In this document: piece after piece, positions 6,253 through 14,177 of the stretch
How the letters are laid out: every line of letters begins with the position of its first letter
Position numbering within the stretch: position 1 is the first letter of the stretch
Source of the DNA: JACMRI01 sp043778625
GTDB taxonomy: Bacteria > Bacteroidota > Bacteroidia > UBA4408
Assembly (NCBI GenBank): GCA_043778625.1
Contig: JAYWFU010000105.1
Coordinates: 1-16,336 of the forward strand
Reading direction: 5' to 3'
Length of the DNA: 16,336 bases
Notes under the pieces: generated by a model
The model's database searches: none
What the model was told of the DNA's origin: nothing
The model's input: only the letters and a program-made list of their open reading frames with translations
Program-made: the position numbers and the translations under genes

Positions 6253-7929
6253 TTATTTAATAACGTAGTTTAGTTTGGCTATAACGCCCAATTTTAGTGC
6301 AATGCGGTAGTCGCTATATATTTTTACGTTAGTAGTGGGTGCATTGGTGGTGTTGGTAGTAGCGCGTACCACTACTTTGGTTACTGTACTTAGTTTTTTT
6401 ACACGAGCGGCTTCAATTACATAATCGCGGGTTAGTGATGTTGGGGTGGTTACACGTCCGTCGGCTCCTACTGCGGCAGGGTCTAAAAACACAGTGCTAC
6501 CAGTAGTCATTAACGAATCTTTAACACTATTATTATCATCTAAAAAATACACTTGTACCAATGCTCCCACAGGGAAACCATTGCGTATGTAATTACGTAG
6601 GGTTATTTGCGATACATTATCAGGCAGGTTACCCACCTCAAATTTTGCGGTGTCCGAAAACAAAAAGTTGTTGCAATAGCCCTCCAATGGTAAGTTTAAT
6701 TTAAAATCAACGGAAAATTTACTATTGTTAAAAATTATGTTTTTAGCTGCGGGAGTTCCTCCCGGGTTAGTTACTGAGCGCACTTTGTACACAAATTTTT
6801 TAGGTTTTTTGTCTAATATAGCTTGTATTGTTCCGTTAGTGTTAGCTGAACTAAGCGTGGCGGTGGGCGTAATAGCCTCTACGGCACTTAACGATAATGC
6901 GCTGTAGTTAGGTGCTTGTATGGATAGCGGGCTATAAGCAGCTGGCAATTGTACAAAGTTTAATTGAGGGTTTTCGTTTTTAAAATAACCCGCCAGTGTA
7001 TCAAAATGCACATCAATAGGTACACCGAATGAGTTTTTAATATTCAAATCAACACTTGGGTTTTTAATGTAAAACACTCCGTTTACCGAGTTGTTAAATA
7101 TACTTACATCAACCGTGTCGTTAAACGGCGATAGTGAACGCTGCCCAACATCGCCTATAATCCGCTGAAACTCTTGGCTCGAAACATCAGGGCTTAGTCT
7201 AATATACTCGCCTACGATTGATACACTACTAGTTTTGGTTACTTTAAATGTATATTTTATTGGAAACTTATTAGTGGTAGTGTTACCAAGGGTTAGGTCA
7301 GTCTCGTACTGATTAAGGTTAAGCGTTGTAGCACCGTAACGTGTAGCATTACCTCCCGTGTAGGGCAAGTTAATAGAGCCTTTGAGCGTATTGCCACCTG
7401 CGGTTGTGTTAGGCATTTCGATATCAACTACAATACTTTGTGGTGTGGTACACTTAACAAGTATGTATATTAATCCTTTTTTGTACCAAATTTTATCCAA
7501 CTTAATAGTTTGAGGCTGAGAGTTATCTTTGTCTTTAATATCTAAATTTAGTATTTGAGTAGTACTATAGGTATAAGTGCTACCTACGGGCAAGGTGTTA
7601 ATTGCAGTGGTAGTAGATAAATCAAGTATGGATTGAACGGAGTCTAAGGAATAATCGGGCAAAAACACATCTTCTGCCGATTTAGAAAATAAGTTTCCTT
7701 GATAAATTAAGGTACAAAACTTATTGGCATCTACGCTAATTGTTCCGTTTTTGTCTTTGGCTAAAATAACGTCTTCAATACTAATGTCGGAATTTACAAG
7801 AGGTACGCCCACTTCGGGAGTCCATGCGCTTTCTATGCCATCTAAATTATGGGTAGCTTTAATACAGCCTGTTACAGTTGCTATTGCCACTAAAGCAATT
7901 GTAGTTGCGGTGTAAACACGTTTAATCAT
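6253..7929 (-). CDS. large predicted lipoprotein, unknown function
   Basis: 558 residues. Signal with lipobox: MIKRVYTAT, hydrophobic 10-20, then VTGC with lipidated Cys22. The mature protein is Thr/Asn/Val rich with many short alternating strands, probably an all-beta protein on the outer membrane or cell surface. Its N-terminal region (WTPEVGVPLVNSDISIEDVI, about 36-55) resembles the start of a group of uncharacterised Bacteroidota lipoproteins I know only as hypothetical. There is no SusD-like helical pattern and no recognisable enzyme motif. Upstream on the minus strand, a -7-like TATTTTCA (7956-7963) and an 8-bp inverted repeat (7973-7994) suggest its own promoter. The Cys-rich secreted protein follows after 13 bases. 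Confidence 0.8.
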   Translation of the reverse strand: MIKRVYTATTIALVAIATVTGCIKATHNLDGIESAWTPEVGVPLVNSDISIEDVILAKDKNGTISVDANKFCTLIYQGNLFSKSAEDVFLPDYSLDSVQSILDLSTTTAINTLPVGSTYTYSTTQILNLDIKDKDNSQPQTIKLDKIWYKKGLIYILVKCTTPQSIVVDIEMPNTTAGGNTLKGSINLPYTGGNATRYGATTLNLNQYETDLTLGNTTTNKFPIKYTFKVTKTSSVSIVGEYIRLSPDVSSQEFQRIIGDVGQRSLSPFNDTVDVSIFNNSVNGVFYIKNPSVDLNIKNSFGVPIDVHFDTLAGYFKNENPQLNFVQLPAAYSPLSIQAPNYSALSLSAVEAITPTATLSSANTNGTIQAILDKKPKKFVYKVRSVTNPGGTPAAKNIIFNNSKFSVDFKLNLPLEGYCNNFLFSDTAKFEVGNLPDNVSQITLRNYIRNGFPVGALVQVYFLDDNNSVKDSLMTTGSTVFLDPAAVGADGRVTTPTSLTRDYVIEAARVKKLSTVTKVVVRATTNTTNAPTTNVKIYSDYRIALKLGVIAKLNYVIK

Positions 7930-7972
7930 TGGTTTTTTAATTTTTTAATTTCGGTTGAAAATACGATTTTTT

Positions 7973-7994
7973 AACCAATTAATAGCAATTGGTT
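7973..7994 (-). promoter_or_regulatory. inverted repeat upstream of the large lipoprotein gene
   Basis: AACCAATT-AATAGC-AATTGGTT is a perfect 8-bp inverted repeat, 15 bases past the stop of the NTF2-like gene and 44 bases before the lipoprotein ATG. On the minus strand it is followed by A's, not T's, so it does not look like a terminator for the upstream gene. Its position just upstream of a -7-like TATTTTCA fits an operator. The function is a guess. Confidence 0.35.
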
Positions 7995-8008
7995 TTTGTT
8001 TGCCTGTT

Positions 8009-8551
8009 TTACTGCTTGGTATTCTTAGTAAAATCTGCCAAACTTGCGTTAGCACCTTGGCTTACTTTGGTTTTTAAAAAGTTAGTCCAGCCTAGCACAT
8101 AGCCCGCAAAACCTAGTGCTTGGCGCGACCATTTCCAAAAATTAAACGAATCGGTATGTTTACTAATTTTTCCGTTTTTAAACTCGAACCGTGCTGATAC
8201 GTGGTTGGTAACTTTTCGCCCAGTTTTACTAAACAGGTAATTCGCTGTCCAGTTAGCACTACCTGTGCTGTCGTTAGCCGTAACGCAATCAAAGGTAACT
8301 TGTAGTTGTGCTTTTTCGCTTGCACACAACATTCGCCACATACTTTTGGCGCTATCGCCTGTTAATACTCCAAAGGCGGGGTCTGTAAACACAACATCAT
8401 TAGTGTAGCAACTTGCCATAACCTCAGCGTTACGTTGTGCAAAGGCGGTGTAAAATTGTGTTATTAGGGCTTCGTTAGTAGTATTCATGGGTTGTGCAAA
8501 GGTTTGTTGTGTGTTTATTAATACGGTAAATAGTGTTATTAGTTTTTTCAT
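8009..8551 (-). CDS. exported NTF2/SnoaL-like protein
   Basis: 180 residues with an N-terminal signal peptide (MKKLITLFTVLIN..., cleavage likely after FAQ, about residue 20). The mature part follows the SnoaL/NTF2-like cone fold: helix TTNEALITQFYTAFAQRNAE (24-43), MASCYTNDVVFTDPAFG (45-61), then long beta-strands with SANWTANYLF, the GRKVTNHVSARFEFKNGKI region and HTDSFNFWKW. The C-terminal 40 residues add an amphipathic extension. Family members bind small hydrophobic ligands or have isomerase/cyclase activity; no substrate can be named. It lies 12 bases downstream of glpD and should be cotranscribed with it. An exported member of this fold beside glycerol genes has no obvious role in glycerol use. 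Confidence 0.8.
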   Translation of the reverse strand: MKKLITLFTVLINTQQTFAQPMNTTNEALITQFYTAFAQRNAEVMASCYTNDVVFTDPAFGVLTGDSAKSMWRMLCASEKAQLQVTFDCVTANDSTGSANWTANYLFSKTGRKVTNHVSARFEFKNGKISKHTDSFNFWKWSRQALGFAGYVLGWTNFLKTKVSQGANASLADFTKNTKQ

Positions 8552-8563
8552 TGGTGGTTTAAA

Positions 8564-10210
8564 TTACAATTTAGCTGCTATGCGCTCCATCTCTTGTTGC
8601 AAGTAATTAGTATGTTGTTGGGTTTGTATAGTGCTCCAATTAAATACGCTTTGCATATAATTAATTACCGCTGTACCATTAGTGTTTACCGTACTTTTAT
8701 CAAAATACAAAGCTCCTGTACGGCGTACAAAAAAATCAGCTGGGGTAGCGCACATTTCGTATTCAATACAATACATTAATTGCGCTTGCAACACAATGGG
8801 TAAATTAGTTGTGGGTAAATTAGTTAATTGTGTTACAGTATCAAACACCTTGCTAACATTACCGCCAAACCTGTTTGCCAGCTGTTGTGCCTCGTTGGTA
8901 GTAAGCCCTATTGTTATGCCTTGTGCTATTGCGCTGGTTACAAATTGGCTAAACGCAATGTTTACGTTAGTGTTAGCTAACGCAATGTGCTGTGTGGTGC
9001 ATTCAGCAAGTGTTACGGCAGATGTTTGTTTTATTTTTTTAGCAATATTATCCAACACACGCTGCGCCATTTTGCGGTAGCCAGTAAGTTTGCCGCCCGC
9101 TATGGTAATGATGCCTGAAGCGGATTCAAACATTTCGTCCTTACGAGATATTTCCGACGGCCCCTTGCCTTCCTTTTGTATCAAGGGGCGCAGGCCTGAC
9201 CACGAAGATTCAATATCAGTAACTACTAACTTTAAACTAGGGAAAATATGATTAACGCAAGCAAGTAAATACTGCTCTTCGTCTGCCGTTATTTGTGGGT
9301 GCACAATATCTTCGGAATAAAAAGTATCGGTAGTACCAATGTATGTTTTGCCTTCGCGCGGAATAATAAATATCATACGTTTGTCGTGCGTATCAAAATA
9401 CAGCGCTTGCTGTATTGGCAAGCGTTTAGCGTCAACCACTATATGCACCCCTTTGGTAATATGGAGTTTTGTTTTGGCTTGTGGAGAATCTAAACTATCT
9501 ACGCCATCTACCCACGGACCCGAAGCATTTACTATATATTTTGCTTTTATTTCAATAGTTTGATTAGTAAAAACATCGTTAACTATTGCCCCATTTACCG
9601 TTTTATTATCATACGTAAAGTTTATAACTCGGGCATAGTTAATGGCTTGTGCGCCTTTATTAACCGCCTCTTTAAGTACTTCAATGGTTAGCCGAGCATC
9701 GTCAGTTCGGTATTCGTAAAAACTAATTCCGCCTAATAAATTATCAGTACGTAGCAGTGGTTCGGCAGTTGTCGTTTCCTGTAGCGAGAGTACTTTGTGC
9801 CACTCATCTTTTTTTACACCTGCTAATTTTTCGTACACAAACATACCCAATCGGGCTGATAGCATACCTAGCGAGCCACCCTTAACTATGGGTAACAACA
9901 TTAATTGTGGCGTAGCTAAGTGGGGTGCGTTGCGGTGCAATATGGCACGCTCTTTACCTACCTCAGCCACTAAACCAAACTCTAATTGTTTTAAATAACG
10001 TAAGCCGCCGTGTATTAATTTTGTAGAGCGGCTTGATGTGCCTGCGGCAAAATCTTGCATATCTACCACGGCCACTGTTAAGCCACGTGTAACGGCATCT
10101 AACGCAATGCCTGCGCCAGTTATACCTCCACCAATTACTAACACGTCAAATTGTGTAGTAGTTAAATTTTGAATAATAGTCGCTCTATTTTTTGCTGAAA
10201 ATAAATTCAT
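8564..10210 (-). CDS. glpD: FAD-dependent glycerol-3-phosphate dehydrogenase
   Basis: Oxidises sn-glycerol 3-phosphate to dihydroxyacetone phosphate with FAD, passing electrons to quinone at the inner membrane. The 548 residues fit the family. FAD-binding dinucleotide fold GGGITGAG at 27-34, then GTSSRSTKLIHGGLRYL (about 57-73), the KYIVNASGPWVD region (about 223-234), SSWSGLRPL, and the second FAD-contacting stretch IAGGKLTGYRKMAQ near 375-388 are the standard GlpD signatures. The C-terminal DAO_C-type helical domain is complete. It lies 13 bases downstream of glpK in the same direction, forming a glycerol catabolic unit. No glycerol facilitator gene (glpF) is present in this stretch. Confidence 0.96.
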   Translation of the reverse strand: MNLFSAKNRATIIQNLTTTQFDVLVIGGGITGAGIALDAVTRGLTVAVVDMQDFAAGTSSRSTKLIHGGLRYLKQLEFGLVAEVGKERAILHRNAPHLATPQLMLLPIVKGGSLGMLSARLGMFVYEKLAGVKKDEWHKVLSLQETTTAEPLLRTDNLLGGISFYEYRTDDARLTIEVLKEAVNKGAQAINYARVINFTYDNKTVNGAIVNDVFTNQTIEIKAKYIVNASGPWVDGVDSLDSPQAKTKLHITKGVHIVVDAKRLPIQQALYFDTHDKRMIFIIPREGKTYIGTTDTFYSEDIVHPQITADEEQYLLACVNHIFPSLKLVVTDIESSWSGLRPLIQKEGKGPSEISRKDEMFESASGIITIAGGKLTGYRKMAQRVLDNIAKKIKQTSAVTLAECTTQHIALANTNVNIAFSQFVTSAIAQGITIGLTTNEAQQLANRFGGNVSKVFDTVTQLTNLPTTNLPIVLQAQLMYCIEYEMCATPADFFVRRTGALYFDKSTVNTNGTAVINYMQSVFNWSTIQTQQHTNYLQQEMERIAAKL

Positions 10211-10223
10211 GGTTATTTACTAT

Positions 10224-11717
10224 TTAAGTAGTGGGTTTAAACGCTATGGCTGCGTTAATAGCGGTTTTCCAGCCGCTGTACAGTACATTAGCTTTGGCGG
10301 GTGCTAACACAGGTTCAAAGGTGTGTTGCACTAACCATTGTTTGGCTATTTCGTCCTTTGATGCCCAAAACCCTACTGCTAACCCAGCTAAGTAAGCTGC
10401 GCCTAAGGCAGTGGTTTCGGCCACTACAGGGCGTTGCACTTGTGTTTGTAATATATCGCTCTGGAACTGCATTAATAAATTATTGCTTACCGCTCCACCA
10501 TCAACACGCAAACTTTGTAGTGCAATACCTGACTCTTGCTCCATTACCATAATTACATCTTTTACTTGGTAAGCCATGGCTTCCAGCGTAGCACGTGTAA
10601 TGTGTGCCTGTGTAGTGCCACGTGTAATCCCAAATATACTACCGCGTACCTCACTATCCCAGTAAGGCGTGCCTAAGCCCACAAAGGCAGGCACTACGTA
10701 CACTCCGTCGGAACTCTCTACACTATTCCCAAGAGTTTCGCTTTGTTTGGCATCGGTAAAAAATTGTAATTCATCGCGCAACCATTGCACTGCCGAACCT
10801 GCCACAAACACACTGCCCTCAAGAGCATACTCTACCTTCCCGTTTATGCCCCACGCTATGGTGGTAAGTAATCCTTTGGTTGATTTTACAGCTTGTTCTC
10901 CTGTATTTATTAGCATAAAGCAACCTGTACCATAGGTGTTTTTGGCCATACCTTTGTTAAAGCACGCCTGCCCAAATAAAGCGGCTTGCTGGTCGCCGGC
11001 AATCCCTGCAATAGGTATTTTAATGCCTTTAAACAAATCAATTTCGGTATGCCCGTAAACGGTTGATGATGGGCAAACGGTGGGTAACATTGATTTTGGA
11101 ACGGCCATTATATTTAACAGTTCATCGTCCCAACAGAGGTCGTAAATATTATAAAGCAACGTACGAGAGGCGTTGCTGTAATCAGTAGCGTGCACAGTGT
11201 GGTTAGTAAGTTTCCAAAGTAACCAAGTATCAATAGTGCCAAATAACAAATCGCCGTTATTGGCTAGTGTTCGTGCGCCCTGTACGTTGTTAAGTATCCA
11301 AGTAACTTTAGTGCCCGAAAAATAAGCATCAATTAACAAGCCTGTTTTATCGGTTACTAATTGGCTGAATCCCTTTGTTTTAAGGTCGTTACACACCTCC
11401 ATCGATTGCCTCGATTGCCACACAATAGCATTGTACACAGGCTCGCCCGTATGCTTGTTCCACACCACGGTAGTTTCGCGTTGGTTGGTAATACCAATAG
11501 CGGCAATGGTTTGCGGCGGATAGTTATGCAAAACTTCGGCAACTACGTCTTGTACCGTTTGCCATATTTCCATAGCATCGTGCTCTACCCAACCAGGATA
11601 CGGAAAGTGCTGTGTAAATTCTTTTTGTGCTACCTGCACCACTTCGCCCGCTTTGTTAAACAGTATAGCTCTACTGCTTGTGGTGCCTTGATCTATGGAT
11701 AAAATATAGTTGCTCAT
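10224..11717 (-). CDS. glpK: glycerol kinase
   Basis: ATP-dependent phosphorylation of glycerol to sn-glycerol 3-phosphate; FGGY-family sugar kinase, cytosolic. The 497 residues match the family length closely. Phosphate-1 motif DQGTTSSRA at 9-17, GWVEHDAMEIW at 42-52, substrate residues R80-E81 in TNQRETTVVW, DAYFSGTKVTW (about 130-140) and AGDQQAALFGQACF (about 240-253, catalytic Asp) are all visible, as are the C-terminal FGGY-type DGGAVSNNLLMQFQSDIL and TTALGAAYLAG. First gene of a glpK-glpD-NTF2-like run. On the minus strand an imperfect -7-like TACATTTT (11742-11749) lies 24 bases before the ATG. No regulator gene is adjacent. Confidence 0.97.
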   Translation of the reverse strand: MSNYILSIDQGTTSSRAILFNKAGEVVQVAQKEFTQHFPYPGWVEHDAMEIWQTVQDVVAEVLHNYPPQTIAAIGITNQRETTVVWNKHTGEPVYNAIVWQSRQSMEVCNDLKTKGFSQLVTDKTGLLIDAYFSGTKVTWILNNVQGARTLANNGDLLFGTIDTWLLWKLTNHTVHATDYSNASRTLLYNIYDLCWDDELLNIMAVPKSMLPTVCPSSTVYGHTEIDLFKGIKIPIAGIAGDQQAALFGQACFNKGMAKNTYGTGCFMLINTGEQAVKSTKGLLTTIAWGINGKVEYALEGSVFVAGSAVQWLRDELQFFTDAKQSETLGNSVESSDGVYVVPAFVGLGTPYWDSEVRGSIFGITRGTTQAHITRATLEAMAYQVKDVIMVMEQESGIALQSLRVDGGAVSNNLLMQFQSDILQTQVQRPVVAETTALGAAYLAGLAVGFWASKDEIAKQWLVQHTFEPVLAPAKANVLYSGWKTAINAAIAFKPTT

Positions 11718-11953
11718 TTTGGGTGTTTTTCTAAATTAATTAAAATGTAAAATCTAGTGCATAAATTTTGTACTTACTAAAAATGTAATTAGTCTAAAGA
11801 TATAAATAAGATTTATACAACCTAAAAATAGGTACGGTAAACGATTTTTGTTTATACTACTATTATAAACGATGTAACTCGAAAACCATAGGCTCGTTAA
11901 TGAACATTAATTTATTAATAATAACCATAAATTGCTAATTACATATAATTAAT

Positions 11954-11975
11954 AATACTTATTTTTGTAAGTATT
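11954..11975 (+). promoter_or_regulatory. palindrome and -7-like element abutting the surE start
   Basis: AATACTTA-TTTTTG-TAAGTATT is a perfect 8-bp inverted repeat with a 6-base spacer that ends at the base before the surE ATG (11976). It overlaps TATTTTTG (11960-11967), an exact TAnnTTTG. Transcription would start within or right after the right arm, leaving almost no leader. This would suit a repressor site over the promoter; if transcription starts upstream, the RNA hairpin would occlude the start codon. It sits in the 258-base gap between the divergent glpK and surE. Confidence 0.45.
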
Positions 11976-12743
11976 ATGAATACACGCACACTACTAGTAA
12001 CCAACGACGACGGCATTACCGCCAAAGGTATAAACACACTCAAGCGCATAGCAATGCAGTTTGGCGCCGTAACTGTGGTAGCGCCCGACAAGCCACAATC
12101 GGGCATGGGGCATGCTATTACACTTAACAATACGTTGCGTGCCGTACCTACTAAAAGCGACCTCGGCATTACTGAATACGCTTGTAGCGGCACCCCTGTT
12201 GATTGTGTAAAACTTGCCGTAGCGCATTTATTACCCAGTAAGCCTAATTTAATACTATCAGGTATTAATCATGGTAGTAACTCCAGCATTAGTGTAATAT
12301 ACTCAGGTACTATGAGTGCAGCCGTAGAAGGCGCTATTGAGGGTATTGCAAGTATTGGCTTTAGCCTATGTACCGAAAAATACGATGCCGATTTTGACCA
12401 ATACGAACCATTTATTTGCAAAATAATTAACCATGTGCTTACTACAGGATTAGATGCTGGAATTTGTTTAAATGTAAACATACCCAATGTGCCTGCCAAT
12501 CAAATAAAAGGAATAAAAATATGCCGACAAGCCAAAGCACAATGGGTAGAAAAATTTGACCAACGCCATGACCCATCGGGCAATGCGTACTATTGGCTTA
12601 CTGGTTATTTGCACAACGAAGACCTTGGCGAAGACACCGATGAACATGCCTTAAAAAACAATTACATATCAGTAGTGCCTGTAATGCACGACCTTACGGC
12701 ACATACACTAATTCAAAAACACAAATCAATTGAAGTGGCTTAA
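11976..12743 (+). CDS. surE: 5'/3'-nucleotidase SurE
   Basis: Metal-dependent nucleoside monophosphatase (5'- and 3'-nucleotides, exopolyphosphate in some species) linked to stationary-phase survival. 255 residues, normal length. Metal and active-site residues are visible: TNDDGI at 9-14 (D11, D12), QSGMGHAITL at 41-50 (S42), ACSGTPVDCVKLA at 69-81, LSGINHGSN at 94-102 (N98) and YSGTMSAAVEG at 109-119. First gene of a five-gene plus-strand run; its last 14 bases overlap the following membrane-protein gene. The surE-lpxB neighbourhood is, from general knowledge, recurrent in this phylum. Confidence 0.96.
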   Translation: MNTRTLLVTNDDGITAKGINTLKRIAMQFGAVTVVAPDKPQSGMGHAITLNNTLRAVPTKSDLGITEYACSGTPVDCVKLAVAHLLPSKPNLILSGINHGSNSSISVIYSGTMSAAVEGAIEGIASIGFSLCTEKYDADFDQYEPFICKIINHVLTTGLDAGICLNVNIPNVPANQIKGIKICRQAKAQWVEKFDQRHDPSGNAYYWLTGYLHNEDLGEDTDEHALKNNYISVVPVMHDLTAHTLIQKHKSIEVA

Positions 12744-13032
12744 CACCAACCTGCCCGATAAATTTTGGGTAGGTTTTGTAGCAGGATTATTAATACCGTG
12801 GCTTACTTTTACTGGCTATTGGTTAATGGCGTTTCCACAAATTACGTTTGTGCATTGCGCACAGGTAGTGTATAATGGTAGCTACTACACACAACTAATG
12901 AGCTTGTGCGTAATACCTATTTGTTTTGCATTGTACGGAGTGTTAGAAATACCTAAAAATCGTGTGGGCTACGGCCTACTTGGTGCTATGATATTGTATG
13001 CTGTTATAAATATGACGTTAAAATTTATTTAG
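12730..13032 (+). CDS. small membrane protein, unknown function
   Basis: 100 residues starting at TTG, the only usual start codon in the open frame after the stop at 12709; it overlaps the surE end by 14 bases, which implies translational coupling. Three hydrophobic segments lie at about 13-34, 54-71 and 78-97, the first with Trp/Pro (GLLIPWLTFTGYWLM). The loop between helices 1 and 2 (about 36-50) has one Cys and one His but no recognisable motif. I do not know the family. Its fixed place between surE and lpxB, 4 bases before lpxB, and its compact membrane topology suggest an envelope role, but nothing more specific can be said. Confidence 0.75.
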   Translation: MKWLNTNLPDKFWVGFVAGLLIPWLTFTGYWLMAFPQITFVHCAQVVYNGSYYTQLMSLCVIPICFALYGVLEIPKNRVGYGLLGAMILYAVINMTLKFI

Positions 13033-13036
13033 CGTA

Positions 13037-14176
13037 ATGAAATACTACATCATTAGTGGCGAGGCAAGTGGCGATATGCACGGAGCAAACTTAATAACCG
13101 AATTGCGTGCTAAAGATACTACTGCACAAATTCGTTGTTGGGGGGGCGATAAAATGCAAGCCGCAGGTGCTACGGTAGTAAAGCATTATAAAACGTTAGC
13201 GTTTATGGGCTTTGTGGAGGTAATTAAAAACTTACCCACTATACTTACCAATATTTCGTTTTGCAAACGAGACATTGAAGTCTTTGCTCCTGACTGTATT
13301 ATTTATATTGATTACCCTGGCTTTAACTTACGCATAGCCAAATGGGCTAAAGCAAAAAACTATACTAACATTTATTACATATCGCCACAGGTGTGGGCAT
13401 GGAAACAAAGCCGTGTGAACCTTATAAAACAAGTGGTACATAAAATGTTAGTGATACTCCCATTTGAAAAACCATTTTACCAACGTTTTAATTTTGAGGT
13501 AACTTATGTAGGGCATCCGTTGTTAGACGAGCTTAATAAATACCAACAAGAGTTTAACAAAATGGATTTTTTGCAACGCAACAATTTAACGCAACAGCCC
13601 ATAATAGCCCTATTGGCCGGCAGTAGAGAGCAAGAGGTTAAAAACATGTTACAACAAATGCTAATTGCAGGCAAGCGTATTAGTACACATCAATTAATAA
13701 TAGCGGGTGCTCCATCGTTATCCGCCGAATTTTACACAAGTTGCTTGACCGAATTTGGCATAGCTAGTAATGATATTAAAATTATTTATAATCAAACTTA
13801 CGACATACTACAAGCGGCCGAAGTAGCTATGGTAACATCGGGCACGGCCACGCTAGAAACCGCATTAATAGGCACTCCGCAGGTAGTCTGTTACAAGGCT
13901 AATGTGGTATCGTACTACATTGCAAGGCAATTAATTAAGGTTAAATACATTTCGTTAGTAAACTTAATTGCAGATAAGCTAGTAGTAAAAGAACTCATAC
14001 AACACCACATGAATGCCAACGAAATTTATGCTGAATTAAATACATTACTTACTGATAAAAACTATTACGCTACTATGAAAACTAACTATGCCGAGTTGGT
14101 ACAATTATTAGGTAACGTAGGTGCATCAAACAATGCGGCACAACACGTTGTTAATTATTTAGCAAATAAAAATTAG
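13037..14176 (+). CDS. lpxB: lipid-A-disaccharide synthase
   Basis: GT19 glycosyltransferase joining UDP-2,3-diacylglucosamine and lipid X to give the beta-1,6 disaccharide of lipid A, at the inner face of the cytoplasmic membrane. 379 residues, as expected. Signatures: SGEASGDMHGANL at 7-19, FMGFVEVI at 56-63, IDYPGFNLRIAK at 91-102, YISPQVWAWKQSRV at 114-127, VGHPLLDE at 158-165, the UDP-site GSREQEV at 195-201 and SGTATLETALIGTPQVV at 268-284. Shows the organism makes lipid A. Gap of 4 bases upstream and 1 base downstream, so it is in one operon with its neighbours. Confidence 0.97.
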   Translation: MKYYIISGEASGDMHGANLITELRAKDTTAQIRCWGGDKMQAAGATVVKHYKTLAFMGFVEVIKNLPTILTNISFCKRDIEVFAPDCIIYIDYPGFNLRIAKWAKAKNYTNIYYISPQVWAWKQSRVNLIKQVVHKMLVILPFEKPFYQRFNFEVTYVGHPLLDELNKYQQEFNKMDFLQRNNLTQQPIIALLAGSREQEVKNMLQQMLIAGKRISTHQLIIAGAPSLSAEFYTSCLTEFGIASNDIKIIYNQTYDILQAAEVAMVTSGTATLETALIGTPQVVCYKANVVSYYIARQLIKVKYISLVNLIADKLVVKELIQHHMNANEIYAELNTLLTDKNYYATMKTNYAELVQLLGNVGASNNAAQHVVNYLANKN

Positions 14177-14177
14177 C

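Noticed and set aside
7973..7994. Rho-independent terminator after the NTF2-like gene
   Set aside because: The T-run lies on the plus-strand side, where no gene ends; on the minus strand the hairpin is followed by A's.
8682..9080. 132-residue plus-strand open frame
   Set aside because: Lies wholly antisense to glpD, whose motifs are clear; it has no recognisable domain and its composition is a by-product of the glpD codons.
11361..11702. 113-residue plus-strand open frame
   Set aside because: Antisense to the conserved N-terminal half of glpK; no family signature.
11718..11975. Riboswitch or small RNA in the glpK-surE gap
   Set aside because: Apart from the palindrome at the surE start there is no compact structured GC-rich core or conserved riboswitch motif; the stretch is plain A/T-rich sequence.
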